From Nitrosomonas sp. (GTDB lineage: Bacteria; Pseudomonadota; Gammaproteobacteria; Burkholderiales; Nitrosomonadaceae), in the NCBI RefSeq assembly GCF_021731985.1, contig NZ_JAKFWH010000012.1:1-32562 (forward strand): DNA of 32,562 nucleotides. The letters are read 5' to 3'. This document shows positions 15,607 to 22,601 of the stretch, piece by piece; the stretch's first letter is position 1, and each line of letters starts with the position of its first letter. Below the pieces are notes generated by a model. It searched no databases. It saw only the letters and a program-made list of their open reading frames with translations, and was not told the origin of the DNA. Both the position numbers and the translations under genes were made by a program.

Positions 15607-16281
15607 ATGATTGATACGATTATCTTTGATGCGGAAGGCATTGTGATTGACACGGAAGCGATTTGGGACAAGGGTCAGGAAATCTTTTTGCAGCGTAGGG
15701 GCTTTGTCTATGACCGGGAACGGATCAAACCATTACTCACCGGACGGACGCTTGCCGAAGGGGTGGAAGTGATGAGACAAGCGTATCAGTTTGCAGGAGA
15801 TACCGAAACGTTAGCGCAAGAGCGTGCAGATATCGTGCAGGATCTTTTTATTCATGAAACCAGCTTCATCTCCGGATTTCTTGAATTCTACGAATCCGTG
15901 CGCAACCGCTACAAAACCTGTATCGCAACATCGATGGATCAAGATCTGCTGAAGCAAGTGGATCAGCGACTTAGTCTTTCGACGCTGTTTGAGAACAAAA
16001 TCTACACGCTGGATAAAGTAGGCTATCGCTCCAAACCCAATCCCGACATTTTTCTGTACGCAGCGCAGCAACTCCAGTCATCGCCGGAAAACTGCGTCGT
16101 CATTGAAGATGCGCCGCATGGGATTGACGCCGCAAAAAGCGCCGGGATGTGGTGCATTGCGATCACTACAACCTATGATCCCGGAAAATTAGAGAAAGCA
16201 GATTTTGTCGTCAGTGCGTACACAGAAATTGATCTTGACGCTGTGAAAAAACATGCGTCAATAAAATCGGATAAAAACTAG
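15607..16281 (+). CDS. HAD-superfamily hydrolase, subfamily IA (beta-phosphoglucomutase-like), atypical DxE motif
   Basis: This 224-residue HAD protein has a helical cap and the standard motif order: FDAEGIVIDTE (motif I, D8), IATSMD (motif II, T108/S109), SKPNPDIF (motif III, K143) and VVIEDAPHGIDAAKSAG (motif IV, E167/D168). The second Asp of the DxD motif, normally the general acid/base, is Glu here (E10). Such enzymes dephosphorylate or isomerise small phosphorylated metabolites. The altered residue may slow turnover or change chemistry. It lies 42 bp after the toroid gene and converges with mtfA. Confidence 0.88.
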   Translation: MIDTIIFDAEGIVIDTEAIWDKGQEIFLQRRGFVYDRERIKPLLTGRTLAEGVEVMRQAYQFAGDTETLAQERADIVQDLFIHETSFISGFLEFYESVRNRYKTCIATSMDQDLLKQVDQRLSLSTLFENKIYTLDKVGYRSKPNPDIFLYAAQQLQSSPENCVVIEDAPHGIDAAKSAGMWCIAITTTYDPGKLEKADFVVSAYTEIDLDAVKKHASIKSDKN

Positions 16282-16289
16282 TATCCGAT
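16266..16289. terminator. Short inverted repeat between convergent HAD and mtfA genes
   Basis: ATCGGAT (16266-16272) and ATCCGAT (16283-16289) pair around a 10-base loop exactly where the two stop codons meet. The stem is short and lacks a clear T-run on either side, so a terminator role is only possible. Confidence 0.25.
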
Positions 16290-17053
16290 CAACGCCAGCG
16301 CTGCGCCGGATCCTGGCGGTAAAACAGTGCCAACTGTTCATAAACAGAGGGAAAGTATTGCTGGGTGATTAGCGGCAGTTCAAAAAATACTTCACTCAAT
16401 ACCGCGAAAAACTCTGCCGGACTCTCCGCCGCGTACGGATCAATGATGGTTTCATGTCGCTTATCGACCTGATGGCAGAATTTGGCATAGGCACTGCTGA
16501 ATACTTCATGCCAGGTATACGCGCTCATGTTGGCGTGCAACTCCGGGCAGCCGTTGGCGCCTTCGTACAGCATGTCAATCTTGTGTGCGAATTCATGGAT
16601 GACTACATTATGCCCGGGATGGGTATCGGTATCTGCTGCATCCTGCCAGGAAAGAATTACCGGCCCGGCAGACCAGGCTTCGCCCGATGCGACGCGATGC
16701 ACATGATGCACAACACCAAATTCATCCGCATAATCGTAATCCAGAATAAATTCACCGGGGTACACAATAATCTGGCTCCAGTTCTGATAGTAATCCAGGT
16801 CAAGATTCAGAATCAGAATGCAAGCCTGCAGTGCAATCGTCACACGCATTTCATCGGTAATTTCCAGTTCGTGCGCGCCATAAATTTGCTTGTCATGCAG
16901 AAACAGTGTGGCGCAATCACGCAAGCGCGAGAGCTCCTCAGGATTGAGCCCTTTCAGACAGCGCAGGTGAATTAGCTTCTGCCAGATGGGATCGGGTATT
17001 CCTTCTTGCTGAAGAATGTGGTTCCGGTGCCAATTCTTTAGACTCCATGACAT
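16289..17053 (-). CDS. mtfA: M90 family zinc peptidase MtfA (Mlc titration factor-like)
   Basis: From ATG 17053 this is a 254-residue protein of the MtfA/YeeI family. It contains the zinc motif HEFAH (153-157) in HNVVIHEFAHKIDMLYEGANG, and ESPAEFFAVLSEVFFELP, which supplies the third ligand region. E. coli MtfA binds the glucose repressor Mlc and has aminopeptidase activity; whether an Mlc target exists here is unknown. The start is set by AGGAG seven bases upstream of ATG 17053; an upstream in-frame ATG 17077 has no such site. It stands alone. Confidence 0.92.
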   Translation of the reverse strand: MSWSLKNWHRNHILQQEGIPDPIWQKLIHLRCLKGLNPEELSRLRDCATLFLHDKQIYGAHELEITDEMRVTIALQACILILNLDLDYYQNWSQIIVYPGEFILDYDYADEFGVVHHVHRVASGEAWSAGPVILSWQDAADTDTHPGHNVVIHEFAHKIDMLYEGANGCPELHANMSAYTWHEVFSSAYAKFCHQVDKRHETIIDPYAAESPAEFFAVLSEVFFELPLITQQYFPSVYEQLALFYRQDPAQRWR

Positions 17054-17227
17054 GACGGTAATCTCCTTTTGTTCCATCCAGCCTAAAGCATGACAGAAAT
17101 ACTATGACTATGAGGATTCATGTAGAATTATACCGTTGGGTTCGAATGGCCGGGCCAGCGCCAAACGATTGAGAAATCGAGTTTAACCATTAAGCCATAG
17201 TGAATATTTTATAGAGGAAAATTTTAG

Positions 17228-17422
17228 ATGAATTTTAAATTTAGCGTCGCTTGTATTATTGGCCTAAGTATCGCACTGATCGGTTGTGGCGGAGTTCCCG
17301 AAGCAAGTTCGGAAAATTGTGCAGGAAGAGGACTGGAGTCATCCCTTACAGCTTTTAAGAACGATGAAGCTGGACGGCAAGCCTTCCTCGATAGTTGTGA
17401 TGCGATGAAGAAAGGAAAATAA
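17228..17422 (+). CDS. Small putative lipoprotein
   Basis: This 64-residue protein starts MNFKFSVACIIGLSIALIGC, a lipoprotein signal with lipobox LIGC and predicted lipidated Cys20. The mature part (about 45 residues) contains two further Cys residues (NCAGRG and DSCDAM) that could form a disulfide, and a charged C-terminus. The ribosome site GAGGAAAA precedes ATG 17228. A perfect 15-bp terminator stem follows about 80 bp after the stop. I do not recognise a family. Confidence 0.72.
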   Translation: MNFKFSVACIIGLSIALIGCGGVPEASSENCAGRGLESSLTAFKNDEAGRQAFLDSCDAMKKGK

Positions 17423-17505
17423 ACGATCCACTAAAAATTCAAGCCAATTCCAGGAGTAGCTTTTAGATCTTTTAAAAGAAGCTGGGGTTGATGCTACTTT
17501 CAACG

Positions 17506-17547
17506 AGCGGCGAATCGAAGTCTTCTTCGATTCGCCGCTGTGTTTTT
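17506..17547 (+). terminator. Strong rho-independent terminator
   Basis: A perfect 15-bp stem, AGCGGCGAATCGAAG (17506-17520) and CTTCGATTCGCCGCT (17525-17539), has a TCTT loop and a T-run at 17543-17547. It terminates the small lipoprotein transcript and insulates the RAYT remnant. Confidence 0.9.
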
Positions 17548-17586
17548 CTATATGCCATTGTCTGAACAATGCTTGAGAAATAAGTA

Positions 17587-18323
17587 GAATTACGACGATA
17601 GCTTACTAAATACACTAATTATTCCATATTTACCTCGTATTGTAATTCCCGGCTATCCACATCATGTGACACAACGTGGAAATCGTCGCGCTCGAACATT
17701 CTTTGAGGATGGTGACTACGAACTTTATGGGGTATTGCTAGGGGAGGCAGCCCGAAAGGCCGAAACAGAGATTTGGTGCTACTACTTGATGCCCAATCAT
17801 GTGCATATCATTATTGTTCCTTCGGATGAAGATGGATTACGCCGCACTTTTGCCGATGCACATCGGCGTTATACCGGATATATAAATGCTCGCCTGCAAG
17901 TGACAGGGCATTTATGGCAAGGGTGGTTTGGCTCAATTGTGATAGATGTGGAACACCTAGCGCATGCCGCCGTGCGATACGTCTCTCGATGAGCCCGGTT
18001 CGTGCTGGATTGGTTGAGCGGGCAGAAGATTGGTGCTGGTCGAGTGTTGCCAGTCACTTGTCAGCGCAGGACAACGAGTTGGTCAAGGTTGCACCTGTGC
18101 TAAATCGTTATGGTGACTTCGAAACCTTTCTTGCTCAGGAAGATGTTAACGAGGCATTCAAAAGACTTCCTCAGTCGGAAACAACGGGATGACCCTTGGG
18201 TTCAGAGGATTGGATCGAAAAATTAACGGCAATGACTGATCGTGAACTTAAGGCGAAGAAACGTGGCCTCCAAAAAGTAAAGGGTGAGAGTTACGTGTAT
18301 TTAGTAAACTGTTACCGTAATCC
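17587..18323 (+). mobile_element. RAYT (REP-associated transposase) element with terminal inverted repeats, decayed
   Basis: The left end at 17587-17615 is GAATTACGACGATAGCTTAC followed by TAAATACAC. The right end at 18295-18323 is GTGTATTTAGTAAACTGTTA followed by CCGTAATCC, which is its inverted counterpart with a few mismatches. The repeats bracket a Y1/HUH-type transposase gene. Related ends are found at 20909-20934 and 21049-21079. Confidence 0.75.
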
Positions 18324-18336
18324 AGACATTGCATAA
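17621..18336 (+). pseudogene. REP-associated tyrosine transposase (RAYT, Y1 HUH family), pseudogene
   Basis: In three pieces this reads as a RAYT: LPRIVIPGYPHHVTQRGNRR, the HUH block YYLMPNHVHIIIVP, then HRRYTGYINARLQVTGHLWQGWF and, in the next frame, SPVRAGLVERAEDWCWSSVASHL. Lesions: the initiator is ATT at 17621-17623, where the deleted relative at 20909-21079 has ATG in the aligned position; there is a frameshift with an in-frame TGA near 17990; and CGA appears changed to TGA at 18190-18192, before PLGSEDWIEKLTAMTDRELKAKK. RAYTs are single-strand transposases thought to mobilise REP palindromes. The GTG at 17666 could start only a truncated product. Inactive unless suppressed. Confidence 0.88.
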
Positions 18337-18490
18337 ATTCGCACGATTATTACACATGATATTGTTTTAAAAAGTGATTTTTAGAATAAATGGTGTGGTT
18401 ATTCATACGCCTGACTGAGATAAATTTCTTGTGGAATCAAGAGATAAGTGAGGGAATGCGCAATTCATGCAATATCCGGGATAGTACTAA

Positions 18491-18532
18491 CAACTGCGCC
18501 TTACCGTAAAAATTCACGGTAAGGCGCAGTTG
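18491..18532 (-). terminator. Strong hairpin after the duplicated-module gene
   Basis: A perfect 17-bp stem, CAACTGCGCCTTACCGT (18491-18507) against 18516-18532, has an 8-base loop. It starts 23 bp after the stop of the minus-strand 753-aa gene. The T-run on the minus side is weak (TTAGT), so it could be a terminator or a 3'-end stabilising structure. Confidence 0.65.
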
Positions 18533-18554
18533 TTTGACTTCTGAATTGTGAGTT

Positions 18555-20816
18555 CTAAACTAACTCATCCTCGTATGCAGAAATGATCTCAGTAATCGTC
18601 GATCCTGCAGTGATTGCTTTGGCAGAATTATCAGTTTCAATAGCTTCTCTCAAATCCTGCAATGCATTTTGCATCTTTACACGCTGCTGCGTGCCTAAAC
18701 GCAATTCCAGGTCAGGCAAGAAGATAGTGGCATATAAAGATATTCTCTCAGAAGCAAGCAGTGCCCGATTCCGATCAACACCGAACGTTGATTCAATCTG
18801 ACTGATATTTCTTCTAAATTGACCAATAACCCCTTTGTTGATGTCACTAACGATTTCATTAGCGACCACATCCGCCAAATCACCGGTTAATTGGGCTTTG
18901 ATGCGATCGTTGCCTGATGGATTATCCTGGGCGATAAATACTTCAACAGTACGGTAGAGAAGATCACCTCCCAACTGCCCTACCCTTGCTTCATCAACAT
19001 CGATACTTCTATTAGCAATAACCCCCTCGACTTCGTGCAATACGCCGTTCAAGAAGCCCCTGACCAGCGGAACGATGATGTTTTCGCGTGCTATCGCAAG
19101 AGTGGTGCGGTCATTTGCATTCGCTTTGCTTAAAGCTTCTCTGCCATTCAAAAATGCCAGCGAAAACTGGTCCTCCGGATATGGATCCGGACCAGCCTCA
19201 TCTTTGAGCGTTTGTTTATCCTTTGTCAATACCTTGTTTACCTTGCCGACAGCAAGCATGATCGCCAAATAGGCTGTTTCCACCCTATCCCATTCCAGTG
19301 CCAATTTATCCGTTGCCAAACTATCAAAATTATCAAGCACTAATGTTGTTCGATTGTAAATGGCAAGCGCAAAAACTCGTTGTATCGATTTGTCGATTAC
19401 TTGCGAAGCTAACGCAACTTGATTTCCATTTCTGACATTTTCAATAGCTGCTAGAACATTTTGATCAATCGTCAATCCATAGGCCAGATCAATGATTTGA
19501 GTTAATTGCTGCAACTCTCCGGTGTATGCTGCAGCAATTGCTTCCGCATTCACAGGATTTTCTGCACGATATCCACTAATCTGATAATAACTTGTTGAAG
19601 CATTATAAACAAAACCCGTATCGATTGTAGTCCTGGGATCGATCAAATTTAGCTCCTTCTGATAGCTAAGCAGAATCGCCGCTATCGCATCACGAGCTGC
19701 TGCAGATTTAGGCACGCTATTTTCGCTGCTTGCAGTTTGCAGATTACTGAGTGCAGTTTCCAGATTGCCACGCACTTCAGCGCCTAAGCGCACCTCGACA
19801 TCCGGTAGAAAGACTCTAGCATAAGCTGCTGCTCCTGAAGCTTCTGACATAGCTTGAAAGCGATTTACACCAATACTTATTGATTGGTAACTCATTTCGC
19901 CATAAACCTGACCAACAAATCCTTTGATTAATTCACTAACGATTTCATAGGCTACAACATTTGCAGCATTTCCTGCCAGTTGCGCTTTAATGAGTTGATT
20001 GCCGACCCGGTTACCCTGCGCGACCAATGATTCAATAATACGATAAAAAAATTCCCCTTCTTTTAGCGATACGGCTGTCGTCTCCGGATCCGTGCTTCTA
20101 TTCTCAAGAACACTGGCCACTGTACGTAAAACCCCAATATAATAAGCTTGGGCTAATGCAATTCTTGTGGTAGAGAACTCAACAGCAATAACGCCGGAAT
20201 CTTCCTCGGGATTACTTTTATCCAGTGCCCTCCTAATCCGCGCAACCGATTCATTAAACTGAACATCCAGTGCTGGGTTACTTCCTGAAATTATTGTTTG
20301 TCTATCAGCACTCAGTATTTCATTGGTTCTTGCAACAGTGCCGGTAATCGCTTGAAATGCTGCAACTACGTCATCCAACATTTGAATTAATTCAGCAGAT
20401 GTTGCAGTGTTAAATCGACGTTGTATCATTGTGATACGATTCAAAATACTTTGGTAAAAAACGCGTTGCAAAGTCTTGTCGATCACCTGAGTCGCCAGTC
20501 TTGGCTCATTTCCACTTTTGATCTCTTCAATTGCAACCAGGATGTCACTATTCAGTTTGAGTGAATTGATCTCAGCTTCCTGTGCCAATATTTGTAACGC
20601 TCCCGTGTAGGCACTAGCAATGGCATCGCCATTAATTGGCGTCTCTTTACGCAGCGTTTCAATAGTCTTGTAAGCAGCCACGGCCTTCTGAATTGTATTG
20701 GTATCAGCAAAACCTGCAGCAAACAAGCTCGCATTACCCATACCAAATACAATAAAAATTAATCTCACAGTCAGAGATTTACTCATTGAAGTCATGAGTT
20801 TCTTTAATAAAAACAT
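18555..20816 (-). CDS. Exported protein of two tandem ~345-residue modules, family not recognised
   Basis: This 753-residue protein has an N-terminal signal-like segment (SLTVRLIFIVFGMGNASLFAAGFA, about 14-37) and is otherwise soluble and mostly helical, rich in A, I, E, R and N. It is an internal duplication: AIASAYTGALQ (65-75) and AIAAAYTGELQ (426-436); VIDKTLQRVF (111-120) and VIDKSIQRVF (473-482); IKAQLAGNAANVVAYEIVSE (276-295) and IKAQLTGDLADVVANEIVSD (639-658); VFLPDVEVRLG (335-345) and IFLPDLELRLG (698-708). The offset is a steady 361-363 residues. There is no cysteine, no CXXCH and no known catalytic motif. AAGGAA precedes ATG 20816. It is monocistronic, with a strong hairpin behind. 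Probably periplasmic or secreted; no function can be assigned. Confidence 0.85.
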   Translation of the reverse strand: MFLLKKLMTSMSKSLTVRLIFIVFGMGNASLFAAGFADTNTIQKAVAAYKTIETLRKETPINGDAIASAYTGALQILAQEAEINSLKLNSDILVAIEEIKSGNEPRLATQVIDKTLQRVFYQSILNRITMIQRRFNTATSAELIQMLDDVVAAFQAITGTVARTNEILSADRQTIISGSNPALDVQFNESVARIRRALDKSNPEEDSGVIAVEFSTTRIALAQAYYIGVLRTVASVLENRSTDPETTAVSLKEGEFFYRIIESLVAQGNRVGNQLIKAQLAGNAANVVAYEIVSELIKGFVGQVYGEMSYQSISIGVNRFQAMSEASGAAAYARVFLPDVEVRLGAEVRGNLETALSNLQTASSENSVPKSAAARDAIAAILLSYQKELNLIDPRTTIDTGFVYNASTSYYQISGYRAENPVNAEAIAAAYTGELQQLTQIIDLAYGLTIDQNVLAAIENVRNGNQVALASQVIDKSIQRVFALAIYNRTTLVLDNFDSLATDKLALEWDRVETAYLAIMLAVGKVNKVLTKDKQTLKDEAGPDPYPEDQFSLAFLNGREALSKANANDRTTLAIARENIIVPLVRGFLNGVLHEVEGVIANRSIDVDEARVGQLGGDLLYRTVEVFIAQDNPSGNDRIKAQLTGDLADVVANEIVSDINKGVIGQFRRNISQIESTFGVDRNRALLASERISLYATIFLPDLELRLGTQQRVKMQNALQDLREAIETDNSAKAITAGSTITEIISAYEDELV

Positions 20817-20908
20817 TATAGGAATTCCTTTCTAAAATTAGCTGACATCAATACATACAAATCATGCCCGTGATTTTTTACCCAGTTGGAATTCCAGAAC
20901 TGGACGTA
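20817..20908 (-). promoter_or_regulatory. 5' region of the duplicated-module gene with a small palindrome
   Basis: This short stretch carries the ribosome site (AAGGAA on the minus strand) and, at 20882-20903, an inverted repeat CCAGTT...AACTGG around GGAATTCCAG. It lies between the gene and a RAYT-derived element, so the promoter must be here or inside that element. No confident -35/-10 pair was identified. Confidence 0.3.
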
Positions 20909-21079
20909 GAATTACGGTGACAGCTTACTAAAGCTACTTAACTTCCACCCTTTACTTTTTTGGGCTGCGTTTCTTCATCTTAAGTTCGCGCCAGTCATGG
21001 GAATTACAGCACGAGGTAAGCTAGCCATGCTAGCAATATGGCATAACTAGTGTATTTAGTTAACCGTCACCGCAATTCC
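20909..21079 (-). mobile_element. 171-bp internally deleted RAYT derivative (REPIN/MITE-like)
   Basis: Read on the minus strand, the element begins with the RAYT left terminal repeat (GGAATTGCGGTGACGGTTAA), then ATG GCT AGC TTA CCT CGT GCT GTA ATT CCC, the first ten codons of a RAYT (MASLPRAVIP). It then jumps to the RAYT 3' end: in another frame, RELKMKKRSPKK and a stop. It ends with the right terminal repeat GTAAGCTGTCACCGTAATTC. The whole transposase core is gone. The 3' part closely matches 18238-18290 of the RAYT pseudogene, but the details differ, so it is not simply a deletion copy of that locus. Confidence 0.85.
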
Positions 21080-21183
21080 ACGTGCCGCAAGCGGCGAAAC
21101 TGATCGAAGAAACCGGCTACAAGCGGCGCCTGCCTGAACTGCAGAAATTGCAGAAAATAATCGGTGAACAGCCATTCAGTTAG
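21079..21183 (+). pseudogene. C-terminal gene fragment next to the RAYT derivative
   Basis: One frame reads HVPQAAKLIEETGYKRRLPE, then LQKLQKIIGEQPFS and TAG at 21181-21183. It has protein-like composition with no start codon, and begins exactly where the RAYT-derived element ends. It looks like the tail of a helical (possibly TPR-containing) protein whose remainder was lost; the family is a guess. Confidence 0.4.
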
Positions 21184-21237
21184 CATTCGTTCACAGCTAT
21201 TCAGACTGACTCTCTACTTGGACAGAGTAAACCTAAA

Positions 21238-21897
21238 TTAATCGGGCTGTTTTGTCGTGCGCAAGTAAGGTTTGATGGTTTTAAAGCCTTGTGGAAAGAG
21301 TTTTCCTGCTTCTTCATCAGAGACACTGGGTACAATGATCACGTCTTCCCCTTTTTTCCAATTGACCGGTGTAGCCACTTTGTATTGCGCAGTCAACTGC
21401 ATCGAATCCAGCACGCGCAGAATTTCATTAAAATTGCGGCCAGTGGTCATTGGGTAGGTCATCATTAATTTAATTTTTTTATCCGGCCCAATGATAAATA
21501 CAGAACGAACGGTCGCATTGGTTGCAGCGGTACGCCCTTCCGATGTGCCTGATTCATCCGCAGGCAGCATGTTATACAGCTTGGCGACAGCCAAATCGGT
21601 ATCGCCGATTATCGGGAATTTAACTGCGTGGCCTTGCGTTTCTTCAATGTCTTTAGCCCATTGCTCATGGTTATCAATTGGATCGATACTTAAACCGATT
21701 ACCTTGCAGTTGCGTTGTGCAAATTCTTTTTCCAGGCCGGCCATATAGCCCAATTCGGTGGTACATACTGGCGTAAAGTCTTTGGGATGAGAAAATAGGA
21801 TAGCCCAGCTATCACCGATCCATTGATGGAAATCGATTGTTCCCAGAGTAGTTTTCGCAGTGAAATTCGGGGTGATGTCGTTGATGCGTAATGACAT
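21238..21897 (-). CDS. Peroxiredoxin, Prx6/1-Cys type
   Basis: This 219-residue thiol peroxidase reduces H2O2 and alkyl hydroperoxides in the cytoplasm. The peroxidatic Cys45 lies in SHPKDFTPVCTTELG. The long C-terminal extension (after about residue 160: VATPVNWKKGEDVIIVPSVSDEEA...FKTIKPYLR) is the Prx6-group dimerisation domain, including the conserved PVNWKKG and IIVPSVSDEEA blocks. No resolving Cys of the 2-Cys kind is seen; the other Cys (in QRNCKVIGLS) is buried by analogy. AAGGAG precedes ATG 21897. Monocistronic. Confidence 0.94.
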   Translation of the reverse strand: MSLRINDITPNFTAKTTLGTIDFHQWIGDSWAILFSHPKDFTPVCTTELGYMAGLEKEFAQRNCKVIGLSIDPIDNHEQWAKDIEETQGHAVKFPIIGDTDLAVAKLYNMLPADESGTSEGRTAATNATVRSVFIIGPDKKIKLMMTYPMTTGRNFNEILRVLDSMQLTAQYKVATPVNWKKGEDVIIVPSVSDEEAGKLFPQGFKTIKPYLRTTKQPD

Positions 21898-22069
21898 GAT
21901 TTTCTCCTTTATTAGAATTTTGGATCAGCCAGAACAGGCTTTAAACATAATGATTTTACAATTACATCATAGAGATTATCACGACGAGGTTTAAAACGAA
22001 ATCCAGTTTATTTCAAGTATAGATGGAGAATCGGTTTAAATCAGTTTAAAAATCGGGATTGTGTGCTAG

Positions 22070-22229
22070 GAGTCTGTCGGACTTAAGGTCAATCTACTGC
22101 GCCAGTGGGATAATGGTTCATATTTCCTCAATTTCTCGTTGCATAGATAAACTATGCGCCTCAAAATAGAGGAAATACGCACTCGTTCTCCCACTCGGCT
22201 CGCTACGATTGCTTAAGCCCGGCAGACTC
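22070..22229. mobile_element. 160-bp MITE A, left member of a stacked pair
   Basis: Terminal inverted repeats GAGTCTGTCGGACTTAAG and, from the other end, GAGTCTGCCGGGCTTAAG agree at 16 of 18 positions. CTAG flanks it on both sides (22066-22069 and 22230-22233). Inside there is a second nested palindrome: ATTTCCTC ... GAGGAAAT with GCATAG-ATAAA-CTATGC at its centre. It is non-coding and probably mobilised by an IS5-type transposase. Confidence 0.8.
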
Positions 22230-22233
22230 CTAG

Positions 22234-22376
22234 GGAAACGCTGATTAATTCGCCGAGCAAGATGAGATGCAAGGCGGATGGAGCGCAAGGAGCGAGACAT
22301 ATCAATAGGATAGGCGAGTTTCTGAGCACCACCCAACGCAGCAAATCGCTTGCGCAAGCAATAAATCAGTGTCTCC
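22234..22376. mobile_element. 143-bp MITE B, right member of a stacked pair
   Basis: The left end GGAAACGCTGATTAAT and the right end, read inward, GGAGACACTGATTTAT agree at 13 of 16 positions. CTAG lies at 22230-22233 and 22377-22380. The terminus closely resembles the end of the IS5-type element at 224-238 of this window, which suggests that the same transposase family moves it. Non-coding. Confidence 0.8.
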
Positions 22377-22380
22377 CTAG

Positions 22381-22601
22381 ATGACTTATTCTGATAATAC
22401 TACCAATGCCTACGTTCCTTAACAATTGATGAAATAGCAGCGTATGTACTTTCAGCCTGAGAACGAATGCGTTATAGTGAAATGCTTATGATTTTGGCTA
22501 ATCCGTTGGGTTTAGTCGTGTCGAAATGGGCGGTTCTTGTCTTTGATTAAAGAAAGATTGGTGGGTCGTCTGAATAGGCATCACACAGAAAAGGAAAATT
22601 T
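22381..22601 (+). promoter_or_regulatory. cysK upstream region
   Basis: There are 221 non-coding bases between MITE B and cysK. The clear element is the ribosome site AAAGGAAA just before ATG 22602. The region is AT-rich around 22470-22500 and should contain the promoter, but no certain -35/-10 pair or CysB site was recognised. Confidence 0.4.

Noticed and set aside
17138-17150. GGGTTCGAATGGC resembling a tRNA T-loop
   Set aside because: No acceptor, D or anticodon arm can be built around it, and no CCA end follows.
17461-17574. Frame reading LLKEAGVDATFNERR that looked like a small protein
   Set aside because: No start codon or ribosome site, and its middle is the terminator stem at 17506-17539, which explains the sequence.
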